DNA from: a virus
Strand: one strand, 5' to 3'
Length of the DNA stretch: 54,336 bases
IMG/VR virus record: IMGVR_UViG_3300048927_000623
Location: 1-54,336 of that record
Shown here: in pieces, positions 43,163-50,082 of the stretch
Numbering within the stretch: the first letter of the stretch is position 1
Layout of the letters: each line of letters begins with the position of its first letter
Program-made: the position numbers and the translations under genes
The notes under the pieces: model-generated
The model's database searches: none
What the model saw: the letters and a program-made list of their open reading frames with translations, nothing else
Told to the model about the DNA's origin: nothing

Positions 43163-44659
43163 ATGGCTGCAACAACCACCCGGATCATCGCGAGAGAGAC
43201 GCGCGATGCCGAGCTGCCGAAAGGCATCGTCCACCGCTTCGCACTTACCGCCATCCAGGATCATACCGGGCTCTTCACCGGGTTCCACAAGGCGCTGAAG
43301 ACGTGGGAGCGCAGCACGGGCGGCGAACTCTACCATTTCCCCATCACCGACAGCCCCAAGCTTCTCGAATTCGATGGTGATATCCGGCCATACTTCCACG
43401 AAGATGTTCGTGAGACCCTGATCTACAAGCACCGTGTCAGGCTCGTTCCGGATCTTCTGATCCTGACCGACGCGGGCGTGTCTCCGGCATCGTCGAAACC
43501 TCTTCAGCCCTTCCTGACAGCGAACGGCGGCCGCAGCGTCATTATCCCGGCTGTGCAGATCGCTCTGGAATCCTTGCCCCGGATGTTCACCGCTACTCCA
43601 GCCTTCGCCATGACGACGGGCTGCTGCACCGTTCCGAACTACAAGTCAGGACCGACAGGAAAGGCTGCCTCGCTCGAACACCAGTATGGCGCGCTCATCA
43701 TCGAGATCGATTCCGACGGCGCCATCTTCCCGCGCCATGTCCAGCCGGACGAGACCGGAGCGTTTCAAGATCTCGACCGGGTCTATCTACCCAACGGAGA
43801 GGTCCGTGAGAAGGAAAGGGTCTGGAGCATCTCGTTTGGAGACCTGCAGTATGCCTTCGCCGACGAGGAGATCTATACGGCATCCTTCGGTTGGTCGCCC
43901 AAACAGCGGCGCAAGGTCACCGACGACAACATCCTCGATGCGCTGCGGCCCTACTATTCCTTTCTCGAGGACACCAACGAATTCAGGCTGCGCAGCCATC
44001 ACAACATCAAGGATCCTCATTTCCGCACCTCCGTCCTCCAGGATGGCACCGTTGAGGCGGAACTCGCAGATGCAGTCGCCTTCGTGAACGCGCTCGATCG
44101 CCCGCTGACGGAGACCGTCATCAAGGAGAGCAACCATGATCTGTTCCTGACGAAGTGGCTCAAGTCGCCGGAGGGCCGCATCGATCCGGAGAACGCCGCA
44201 TACTGGCACGAGATGAACGCCGCGCTGCACCGAGCGAAGGAAGCCGGCGACCATTCCTTCAACATCGTCGAATACGCCATGCGGCGCGCGGGTCTGCTCG
44301 AAACCATCGTCTATCTGCCTTGCGGTGAATCCTATGTCGTCGGTGACGTCGAAAATGGCATGCACGGGCATCAGGGCCTGAACGGCGGGAACCCGTCTCC
44401 AACGACCTTCGCAAAGATGGGCATCAAGATCACTGGCGGCCATTTTCACGGACCGATGACGTTCAAGGACTATTCCAGATCCGGTGTGTCCTGCACCCCC
44501 GACCGAGGCTTCAATCGCGGCCCGACGACCGAGGCTCCGGGCCATGTCGTCCACTACATGACCGGAGCCCGCGCGCTGCTGCTGCTTCAGCCCGACGGCC
44601 GCCACCGCGCTTGCGGCGATCTCGCCTGCAGATCCGGGAATCCCCGATTGGCCGCGTAG
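43163..44659 (+). CDS. T5 A1-like metallophosphoesterase
   Basis: 498 residues from the ATG at 43163 with AAGGG upstream. The first 200 residues have no clear fold. From ~225 on, calcineurin-like metal motifs appear: SFGDLQ (~226), ESNHD (~322), MHGHQG (~400) and GGHFHG (~427). The size and the WLKSPEGRIDPENAAYWHEM block recall the T5 A1 protein, which is needed for host DNA breakdown and second-step DNA transfer. Placed between virion and lysis genes with an AT-rich promoter-like region in front, so it may be an independently expressed cargo gene. Homology is by memory of motif layout. Confidence 0.65.
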   Translation: MAATTTRIIARETRDAELPKGIVHRFALTAIQDHTGLFTGFHKALKTWERSTGGELYHFPITDSPKLLEFDGDIRPYFHEDVRETLIYKHRVRLVPDLLILTDAGVSPASSKPLQPFLTANGGRSVIIPAVQIALESLPRMFTATPAFAMTTGCCTVPNYKSGPTGKAASLEHQYGALIIEIDSDGAIFPRHVQPDETGAFQDLDRVYLPNGEVREKERVWSISFGDLQYAFADEEIYTASFGWSPKQRRKVTDDNILDALRPYYSFLEDTNEFRLRSHHNIKDPHFRTSVLQDGTVEAELADAVAFVNALDRPLTETVIKESNHDLFLTKWLKSPEGRIDPENAAYWHEMNAALHRAKEAGDHSFNIVEYAMRRAGLLETIVYLPCGESYVVGDVENGMHGHQGLNGGNPSPTTFAKMGIKITGGHFHGPMTFKDYSRSGVSCTPDRGFNRGPTTEAPGHVVHYMTGARALLLLQPDGRHRACGDLACRSGNPRLAA

Positions 44660-44694
44660 CAGCGGCCACAACCCAACATATCACGGAGTCCACC

Positions 44695-44910
44695 ATGCTC
44701 GTCCCCAACTGGAGACGTGTGCTTCTGCGCGCGTCCTCGCTTTGGTGCGTCTATCTCGCCGCCGCGCTCGAAATCGCCGCCAGCACCACCCCTTACGTCG
44801 CCGACATCCTCCCGCGCTGGCTCACGTTAGCCGTGCTCGTCGCCGCTCCCATCGCCCGCATCATTTCCCAAGGAGGCCTCGATGCCGATCAACAAGATCA
44901 AGCCAAGTAA
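44695..44910 (+). CDS. Holin
   Basis: 71 residues, CGGAG before the ATG. Two hydrophobic segments (LLRASSLWCVYLAAALEIAA and LPRWLTLAVLVAAPIARIIS) and a charged tail (LDADQQDQAK). It overlaps the endolysin gene by 29 bases. Size, topology and place indicate a phage holin that forms the inner-membrane lesion or, with a SAR endolysin, a pinholin. Confidence 0.75.
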   Translation: MLVPNWRRVLLRASSLWCVYLAAALEIAASTTPYVADILPRWLTLAVLVAAPIARIISQGGLDADQQDQAK

Positions 44911-45502
44911 CCGGGCGAAGTCGGCCATCGCCGCCGCCATTGCGTCGGCTGCCGCCGCAGGATGGTTCGGTGTCAGCTACACGTCCGAAACCGTCCTTCC
45001 TCCGGCGGTCATCCTTGCGACCGACACGCTGATCCTTCCATGGGAGGGCCTCGTGCTGAAGTCTCACTGGGACAAGTACGGCAAGGTGTGGGACATCTGC
45101 TACGGGAACACCACGGTGAACGGAAAGCCTGTGAAGCCCGGCATGATCTTCACCAAGGCCGAGTGCCTGGTGATCGCCCGCAAGCAGATCTTCAACGACT
45201 ACTACCTCCCGCTCGTGAAGCAGATCAAAGGCTTCAAGGAGATGCCCGTCGGTGTCCAGGCCGCGATGATCTCGGGTGGATACAACTTCGGAGTCGGCTC
45301 TGTCGCCAAAAGGGAGGGGATGGCGGGATCCACCGCCGCGCGCCTCCACGTGCAGGGCAAGCACCCTGAAGGATGCGAGGCCCAGACCGCCTTCAACAAG
45401 TCGAACGGCCAGATCCTGACCGGTCTGGTTCGCCGTCGCGAGATGGGCGATGCCCAGCGTCTCGGCGAGGCTGAAGTTTGCGTTTCCGGACTGGAGAAGT
45501 GA
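44882..45502 (+). CDS. SAR endolysin (GH24 lysozyme)
   Basis: 206 residues, AGGAGG before the ATG. Residues ~13-32 are a Gly/Ala-rich weak membrane helix (AKSAIAAAIASAAAAGWFGV), the signal-anchor-release type. The lysozyme catalytic triad is visible: Glu in WEGLVLKSHWD, Asp nine residues later, Thr in CYGNT. The ISGGYNFGVGS block follows. It cuts peptidoglycan after release from the membrane. Confidence 0.9.
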   Translation: MPINKIKPSNRAKSAIAAAIASAAAAGWFGVSYTSETVLPPAVILATDTLILPWEGLVLKSHWDKYGKVWDICYGNTTVNGKPVKPGMIFTKAECLVIARKQIFNDYYLPLVKQIKGFKEMPVGVQAAMISGGYNFGVGSVAKREGMAGSTAARLHVQGKHPEGCEAQTAFNKSNGQILTGLVRRREMGDAQRLGEAEVCVSGLEK

Positions 45503-45504
45503 CC

Positions 45505-45813
45505 ATGTTCTCCACCTTGAAACTCTATCTTACAGGCGGAGCCGCCATCCTGATCTGCGGCCTTGCGGTCGCCTGTTCGCTGATGTGGTCGCACATGTCG
45601 AGCCAGTTCCTGAAGATTCGGCAACTGACCGAGACCGTCGAGCAGCAGAAGCGCGATGCGGAGGCCCTCAGCGACGCTTTGGCGACCCGAGACCTGATGC
45701 TCTCCGAGGCGCAGGAAAAGGCGAGATCGGTCAGGGCGGCCATCGCGCCGCTGCGCAACACCGAGGCCGATCCGGACATCAGCCCGATCATGCGCAAGTA
45801 TTTCGAGGAGTAG
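45505..45813 (+). CDS. i-spanin (Rz-like)
   Basis: 102 residues. N-terminal membrane helix (YLTGGAAILICGLAVACSLM) followed by a periplasmic coiled coil (LTETVEQQKRDAEALSDALA). This is the topology of inner-membrane spanins, and it lies between endolysin and a lipoprotein gene, as usual. Confidence 0.78.
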   Translation: MFSTLKLYLTGGAAILICGLAVACSLMWSHMSSQFLKIRQLTETVEQQKRDAEALSDALATRDLMLSEAQEKARSVRAAIAPLRNTEADPDISPIMRKYFEE

Positions 45814-45818
45814 TCGAA

Positions 45819-46061
45819 ATGAGGAAAGCCATCGTCATCTCGCTTCTCGTCGCCGCGCTCTCCGGATGCGAGACGTCAGGAATACCGGACAGCCTTCTGA
45901 CCTGCAGGAAATGGGAGCGCCCGTCGGCAGGAACGATCCGCAAGGACTCGGATGTCATCGACTACGTCGAGGAAGGGCATGCCATCAACGATCAGTGCTA
46001 TGCCAACAACCAGGCTCTGATCCAGTACAAAAAGGGACGGTCGCGCACCGTGCCGAAATGA
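45819..46061 (+). CDS. Lipoprotein, likely o-spanin
   Basis: 80 residues. Signal peptide with lipobox LSGC (Cys at ~16), then a short periplasmic part without coiled coil. Separate and downstream of the i-spanin gene, not embedded as in lambda. An outer-membrane spanin by context; longer than most Rz1 proteins relative to its partner. Confidence 0.7.
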   Translation: MRKAIVISLLVAALSGCETSGIPDSLLTCRKWERPSAGTIRKDSDVIDYVEEGHAINDQCYANNQALIQYKKGRSRTVPK

Positions 46062-46063
46062 CG

Positions 46064-46077
46064 ACGGATACATCCGT
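46064..46077. promoter_or_regulatory. ACGGA-N4-TCCGT dyad, copy 4
   Basis: ACGGATACATCCGT, two bases after the lipoprotein stop and before the terminator. N4 = TACA. Confidence 0.5.
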
Positions 46078-46089
46078 GAGCGTCTCGTA

Positions 46090-46128
46090 ACCGGGTGGTG
46101 GCCTTGATTGGCTACCACCCGGTTTTTC
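46090..46128 (+). terminator. Rho-independent terminator of lysis genes
   Basis: Long stem CCGGGTGGT.GCC / GGC.ACCACCCGG with a short loop, followed by TTTTTCG. It ends the late operon. Confidence 0.88.
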
Positions 46129-46151
46129 GTTTCCGGGTCCGATCGTACCCA

Positions 46152-46177
46152 AAAGAAAACCTCCCCGGAGGGAGGTA
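46152..46177 (-). terminator. Minus-strand terminator-like hairpin
   Basis: On the minus strand ACCTCCC/GGGGAGGT arms with a short loop are followed by TTTTCTTTTG. It would stop leftward transcripts from running into the late genes. Confidence 0.55.
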
Positions 46178-46224
46178 TCTCCGGCCGCAAAGGCGACCTC
46201 GTGGGCCATGCCCGGATCAAATAT

Positions 46225-46253
46225 TTGCTTCTGCCGCCGCCGGCGCAAACAAT
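46225..46253 (+). promoter_or_regulatory. Phage promoter, family copy 4
   Basis: TTGCTT, GC-rich 17-base spacer, AACAAT, followed by GGGAGGACGAC and the ATG at 46281. Confidence 0.5.
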
Positions 46254-46280
46254 TCTCTCGGGAACATACGGGAGGACGAC

Positions 46281-46982
46281 ATGATTTCCATCGACGTACA
46301 GTCACTAAACGACCTCGCAGAGGTTGAGAAAGCCATCGAGAAGCTCAGCTTCGTCAGGGATGCGCTCAAGAAGAAGGATGAGGATGATGCCGAGGTCTTG
46401 GCATCCCAAGGGGTTTGGTATCACGCCTTCAATCCTGCTCCGTACCTCGCCGATGCCGTAAGACGGTTCGATGAAAAGACGGTCGTCACGCGCTTCGCCG
46501 ATCTGACTCCCGAAGACCTCGACGAGCTGAACGTTGGCCCGGTGGCGCGTTCCATCGAGCCATACGCTCCGCCCTTGCTGGATTCGCAGGAAGCCATCCA
46601 GGACGACGGCATCATCTGCCTGATCGACGGCGAGAAGCGGAAGTTTCTGTCGCGCTACGTCCGGCAGGTTCACGGTCTGGGCTGGGAGGAATACCTCCGT
46701 AGGTTCGACCTTCCGGCGGACTACCCGCGCACATCGAAGGATGTCATCGAGCAGCGCAAGGAGTTGGCCATCGAGCGTGGTCTCGGTAAGACCCGCGCCC
46801 CAGAACCCGATGAGGAAGAGCAGCAGGTGAAGGTGACGGTTCCCGTCCGTCGGGCGTTCGGCCGCAGATCGGCGTCGCCGCAGGTCAGCGTGAACATCGA
46901 CATCAACGGAACGACGGTCTCGGCGACGACGGACAGCGAGTCCGCACGGGATCTCGAAAGAAGGCTGAAGAGATTCCTGTGA
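46281..46982 (+). CDS. MucR/Ros-like domain protein
   Basis: 233 residues, GGGAGG just before the ATG. Residues ~110-175 resemble the MucR/Ros DNA-binding domain: CLIDGEKRKFLSRYVRQVHG, then EEYLRRFDLPADYPRTSKDV and ERGLGKTRAP. Ros has CLxC; here the second Cys is Asp, and the two-His end is reduced, as in zinc-free Ros homologues. The ~110 residues before and the beta-rich tail are additional. MucR proteins are global regulators in rhizobia, so a phage copy could reprogramme the host or serve the phage's own promoters. Confidence 0.72.
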   Translation: MISIDVQSLNDLAEVEKAIEKLSFVRDALKKKDEDDAEVLASQGVWYHAFNPAPYLADAVRRFDEKTVVTRFADLTPEDLDELNVGPVARSIEPYAPPLLDSQEAIQDDGIICLIDGEKRKFLSRYVRQVHGLGWEEYLRRFDLPADYPRTSKDVIEQRKELAIERGLGKTRAPEPDEEEQQVKVTVPVRRAFGRRSASPQVSVNIDINGTTVSATTDSESARDLERRLKRFL

Positions 46983-47218
46983 TGAGGCTCTGGTGGCAGG
47001 AATCTCCCTTCATCAAGGACACCTGGCGATTGTTCGATGCCGATGAGGCTAAGCCCACGGCTCTTGCTCAGGTGGGAACGCATCCGCTGTGGGATCTAAC
47101 TCCCTATCCATGGAGACTGCATATGTTCTTCCCGGAACGCACGCTTGATGAATTCGCCACCCTCGAGGAGGCGAAGGCGTGGGCGGAAGAAGCCGTGAGT
47201 TCTGGAGGAATGCTGTGA
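46982..47218 (+). CDS. Hypothetical small protein
   Basis: 78 residues, coupled to the MucR-like gene (GTGATG at the junction). Trp-rich (MRLWWQESPFIKDTWRLFDA) with a helical C-terminus (LEEAKAWAEEAVSS). Its end overlaps the next start. No family recognised. Confidence 0.6.
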   Translation: MRLWWQESPFIKDTWRLFDADEAKPTALAQVGTHPLWDLTPYPWRLHMFFPERTLDEFATLEEAKAWAEEAVSSGGML

Positions 47219-47439
47219 TAAATCCTGCCGATTTTCCAGAACCATGGACATACGTGAGGCTCCGTGACGGCAGGACGGGGGTTCTGTGCGGCAAAGGGAA
47301 TTTCAGCCGCGTTCGTCGGGGATGGGCATGGGATGAGCGCGAGCGCTTCGAGATGATCACCTGGAACCTTGAAGGTCGTTGGCGCTGGGACGGTCAGGAC
47401 CATCCACTCGATATCGTCGAAGGGGTTCCTTCGACTTGA
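47215..47439 (+). CDS. Hypothetical small protein, GTG start
   Basis: 74 residues from the GTG at 47215, GGAGG upstream, coupled to the previous gene. Beta-rich and Trp/Arg-rich (YVRLRDGRTGVLCGKGNFSR, EGRWRWDGQDHP). An 8-bp hairpin (GTCGAAGG/CCTTCGAC) spans its last codons and may terminate the unit. Confidence 0.58.
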   Translation: MINPADFPEPWTYVRLRDGRTGVLCGKGNFSRVRRGWAWDERERFEMITWNLEGRWRWDGQDHPLDIVEGVPST

Positions 47440-47460
47440 TCTTGCCGTGGCCGGCGACGA

Positions 47461-47620
47461 TTATAGTCTCGATCATCGCCGAGATCGGCTCAGTTGTTTT
47501 TCAGCGAGGCGGCGATGCCCCTGACTGGTGTCAGGCACTTGCCTAGGGCGGTGGTCGTAAGATTGGTTGGCCGGGTGTACCACCTGAGGGTGGACAAAGG
47601 GACGGCATGCCGTCCCTTTT
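47461..47620 (+). ncRNA. Candidate structured small RNA
   Basis: About 160 nt between a promoter-like TTGATC-N17-GATTAT (47436-47464) and a strong terminator. It contains CCTGAC-TGGT-GTCAGG (47519-47534 region) closed by GCCC/GGGC, and a second hairpin with CCACC/GGGTGG. No ORF with a ribosome site. The downstream gene has its own promoter after the terminator, so the segment is not just its leader. Confidence 0.45.
47599..47620 (+). terminator. Rho-independent terminator
   Basis: GGGACGGCATGCCGTCCC, a perfect 18-base palindrome, followed by TTTTAC. Confidence 0.8.
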
Positions 47621-47625
47621 ACATT

Positions 47626-47654
47626 TTGTCGGTTGCGCTGCCGCTGCGCATCAT
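47626..47654 (+). promoter_or_regulatory. Phage promoter, family copy 5
   Basis: TTGTCG, GC-rich 17-base spacer, CATCAT; then GGGAGGACGAC and ATG, the same leader as copy 4. Confidence 0.5.
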
Positions 47655-47678
47655 CCTTCCAGAAAAAGGGAGGACGAC

Positions 47679-48281
47679 ATGAACAAGGACAAAACATTTC
47701 GATGGTGGAACCCGCTGGCGTGGGTCGACATGATCCTGCAGGCGCTAGGCGCGATGCTGCACAGCATCTTGGCGTTCTTCGGCATGCTGGCGCCGCCATC
47801 GACTGACGGGCATCAGAACATCCAAATCGCCGATGTCGAGGCGGAGAAGAAGACCGCCGAGGAGCAGCAGGCCGCCGTCGACCATCTCGATCGCGAGCTG
47901 ACACCTGCACAGATCGTCTACGCATATTGCAGGGCGACCGAGGACGAGCGGCGGCTGATGAATCTTGAGAAGCTGAGCGTGGAGCAGCAGGACTGGCTGA
48001 TGCGCCTGTCCGACGCGCAGCTTGTCATGCTCGGTGAATCTGGAGCAGCCGCCTGCGGTCGCAGCGTCGAAGCCTTGAAGCTCATGGTCAGCAAGTCGAA
48101 GCTGAGAGTTCCTGAGGTTGAGGCGGCTCCAGTGATCCTGCCGATCCTGAAGGATTTGGTGATGACGGAAGAGCAGAAGCAGCAGTTCGTCGAAGATCGC
48201 TTTGACGAACTATTCCCGGGACTCCGGATGGCCCACACGAATCCGAAATGCAGGCCCGCCAGCAGCACAGCTCTCCATTGA
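47679..48281 (+). CDS. Hypothetical membrane-associated protein
   Basis: 200 residues from the ATG at 47679 with GGGAGG upstream. A hydrophobic stretch near the start (VDMILQALGAMLHSILAFFG, ~14-33) could be a membrane helix; the remainder is helical and charged (VEAEKKTAEEQQAAVDHLDR). The 3' end overlaps a converging gene by 72 bp. No family recognised. Confidence 0.62.
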   Translation: MNKDKTFRWWNPLAWVDMILQALGAMLHSILAFFGMLAPPSTDGHQNIQIADVEAEKKTAEEQQAAVDHLDRELTPAQIVYAYCRATEDERRLMNLEKLSVEQQDWLMRLSDAQLVMLGESGAAACGRSVEALKLMVSKSKLRVPEVEAAPVILPILKDLVMTEEQKQQFVEDRFDELFPGLRMAHTNPKCRPASSTALH

Positions 48282-48425
48282 GACACCAGCATCGCCACGA
48301 ACCTTGAAGCCGCCCTTGACGGGGCGGCTTTGCATTTCAAACGCGCGAATTGCATCCCAAAGTTCCGGGATCTCATGCAGCACGTCGCCGAAGCGTTCGA
48401 ACATCGCCTTGTCGGAAATATCCAT
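48210..48425 (-). CDS. Hypothetical small protein
   Basis: 71 residues, ATG six bases after the stop of the upstream minus gene. Helical N-terminus (MFERFGDVLHEIPELWDAIR). Its coding region contains the terminator hairpin of the opposing operon, which lowers confidence. No family recognised. Confidence 0.48.
   Translation of the reverse strand: MDISDKAMFERFGDVLHEIPELWDAIRAFEMQSRPVKGGFKVRGDAGVSMESCAAGGPAFRIRVGHPESRE
48307..48337 (+). terminator. Terminator-like hairpin
   Basis: AAGCCGCCC and GGGCGGCTT arms around TTGACG, followed by TGCATTTC. It would end the rightward unit at 47679 although it lies inside an opposing ORF. Confidence 0.6.
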
Positions 48426-48430
48426 AGCGA

Positions 48431-48751
48431 TCAGCCTGCGTTGCGCATGCGGTCGATATGGTCCTGGCGCTGCTTCAGCGCTGCCTCAAGGCGACGGACG
48501 TGGGCTTCGAGACTGGCGACGTGACGGACAGCACGGATGGCAACGCGCCCGAGTTCATCGGCGCGGCCCCGGGCTTCGTTGAGCTCGCAGGCGTACTTAT
48601 AGGCGGCGCGACGCTCTTTGCGCTCTTCGGCTGCCTGGCGGCCTGCAGCGGCAGCATCCGCCATCGACGTCACGATCGATGTCGTAAGGAGGCCCAGTTC
48701 AAGACCTGCGCGCATCGCCGGATCGCGGGAATCGAAGATCGTCATGCCCAT
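48431..48751 (-). CDS. Hypothetical helical protein
   Basis: 106 residues from the ATG at 48751, with CAGGAG nine bases upstream; the longer frame to 49000 overlaps the GcrA-like gene. Helical and Ala/Arg-rich, with coiled-coil-like end (ASLEAHVRRLEAALKQRQDH). A promoter-like TTGACG-N17-TCGATT and an ACGGA-type dyad precede it. No family recognised. Confidence 0.6.
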   Translation of the reverse strand: MGMTIFDSRDPAMRAGLELGLLTTSIVTSMADAAAAGRQAAEERKERRAAYKYACELNEARGRADELGRVAIRAVRHVASLEAHVRRLEAALKQRQDHIDRMRNAG

Positions 48752-48835
48752 TACGCAGAACTCCTGTGTCAACAATCTGGATGCCAATCGATCGCATCCA
48801 GGAGTCGCCGTCAACAAGAGGTCCGCAAGAGAGTT

Positions 48836-48851
48836 AACGGAGGGCTCCGTT
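48836..48851. promoter_or_regulatory. ACGGA-N4-TCCGT dyad, copy 5
   Basis: AACGGAGGGCTCCGTT, 7-bp perfect arms, one base past the stop of the GcrA-like gene and about 85 bases before the start of the next minus gene, where it could act as an operator. Confidence 0.55.
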
Positions 48852-48852
48852 A

Positions 48853-49143
48853 TTATGAAGCGCGAACGTAGGACGAAACTCTTTCGTCCGTTTGCTTGCA
48901 CGGGAGACAGATCCGGTTGCCGACATGCTCGGAACCGAAGAGCCTGTCGCACTTGAGGCACTTCCGCAGCGCGTAGCCCTTCTCCTTCCTTGAGAGGCAT
49001 GGGCGAAGGCCGAGCATGTGCATCCGGGACTGGATGGACTTGTAGGTCCGGCCCTGAATTTCGATTTGTCGTGCGGACAGGCCGCTCTCGGCAGCCTTGC
49101 GCAACTCCTCATCCGCTTCCGATGTCCAGCACACCCGTTCCAT
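48853..49143 (-). CDS. GcrA-like small regulator with zinc motif
   Basis: 96 residues from the ATG at 49143, GAGGAG upstream; a longer frame to 49248 lacks this. The N-terminus (CWTSEADEELRKAAESGLSA then RTYKSIQSRMHMLGL) resembles the DNA-binding start of GcrA, the alphaproteobacterial cell-cycle regulator. The C-terminus has CLKCDRLFG and CLPCK, a CxxC pair. GcrA binds methylated promoters with sigma70, so a phage version could couple phage genes to the host cycle. Confidence 0.66.
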   Translation of the reverse strand: MERVCWTSEADEELRKAAESGLSARQIEIQGRTYKSIQSRMHMLGLRPCLSRKEKGYALRKCLKCDRLFGSEHVGNRICLPCKQTDERVSSYVRAS

Positions 49144-49281
49144 CCCGTTCTCCTCGTGTCTCGAAGAGAATGGTTTGACGTCGGCGCGGCCGGCGCAAGG
49201 CAGAGACCGATCGCTCATTCGGTTTCGGGATGATACGTAGGATTCCATTGTGATTCTGCAGATTCAAAGGAAGCGGCGTTC

Positions 49282-50061
49282 ATGTCCTCGAACTCCGATG
49301 GCAAAAAGACAGAGCAATCAGGTGGAGTGGAGGCGGCAGCGACGCGGAAGCCGCCGCTTGAGACCGAGGAGCTTCGCCGAGGACTGCAGCGGTTCTTTCG
49401 TGAGACATTCCATGAGAGTGAGACGGGCGCTAAGCCTGTCGGAAGTTTCAAATGGGGTGTTTACGCCTTCTATGACTACGATGGCGAGCCGATCTATGTG
49501 GGGCAGACGAAGGAAAAGCTTTCCGGGCGAGTGAGCCGTCACCTGACGAACCAGAGGACCGATGCCGTTGCGATGTCCGTACTGGATCCTTTCGAAGTGG
49601 CCGATATCGAAGTCTGGCCGCTCCCCGAGTTCGAAGGTGTCGGATCCAAGCACCCTGATTTCAAAACTGCGAAGGCGCATCTGGATGCGCTGGAGCACAT
49701 GATCTTCACGAGGCTTCGTAAGCAGAGCCGCTTCGGCGTGATCCTGAACGAGAAGGATCCTCCAGCTCCGACCGTAGAGATCGACGAGCCGCCGTCATTC
49801 AGGGGTACGATCCTCAACGATCAGATCCGGGAGCTGCGCGGTCATCCGGACAGCAGACTGGCGCGACGCGCTCTGACCGTCTCCAAGCTCGCTCAGGTCA
49901 TCTCGGAGCGCGAACTTAAAGGCTTAGGACTTAGGCGCGTCCTGCTGGCCCAGGCAACCCGGATGCGCTGGCTAGCCGAGCAGCGCTTTATTGCTCTCGG
50001 TGGCGAAGCAGGTGTTGAGGTCGGATCGGAAGATGAAGACGAGGCGGCGGACGGTGAATGA
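49282..50061 (+). CDS. GIY-YIG nuclease domain protein
   Basis: 259 residues. The GIY-YIG core is at ~58-90: GVYAFYDYDGEPIYVGQTKE, with the Arg in SGRVSRHL, and Glu in the LDALEHMIFTRL block. The motif set recalls Eco29kI-type restriction enzymes. A methylase gene does not directly follow; the nearest lies 900 bp away on the other strand. The tail is highly acidic. It may be a restriction or anti-phage nuclease of the cargo region. Ribosome site weak (AGGAAGCGG). Confidence 0.75.
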   Translation: MSSNSDGKKTEQSGGVEAAATRKPPLETEELRRGLQRFFRETFHESETGAKPVGSFKWGVYAFYDYDGEPIYVGQTKEKLSGRVSRHLTNQRTDAVAMSVLDPFEVADIEVWPLPEFEGVGSKHPDFKTAKAHLDALEHMIFTRLRKQSRFGVILNEKDPPAPTVEIDEPPSFRGTILNDQIRELRGHPDSRLARRALTVSKLAQVISERELKGLGLRRVLLAQATRMRWLAEQRFIALGGEAGVEVGSEDEDEAADGE

Positions 50062-50082
50062 CGGCCGCCAGGGCTTGTCCCT

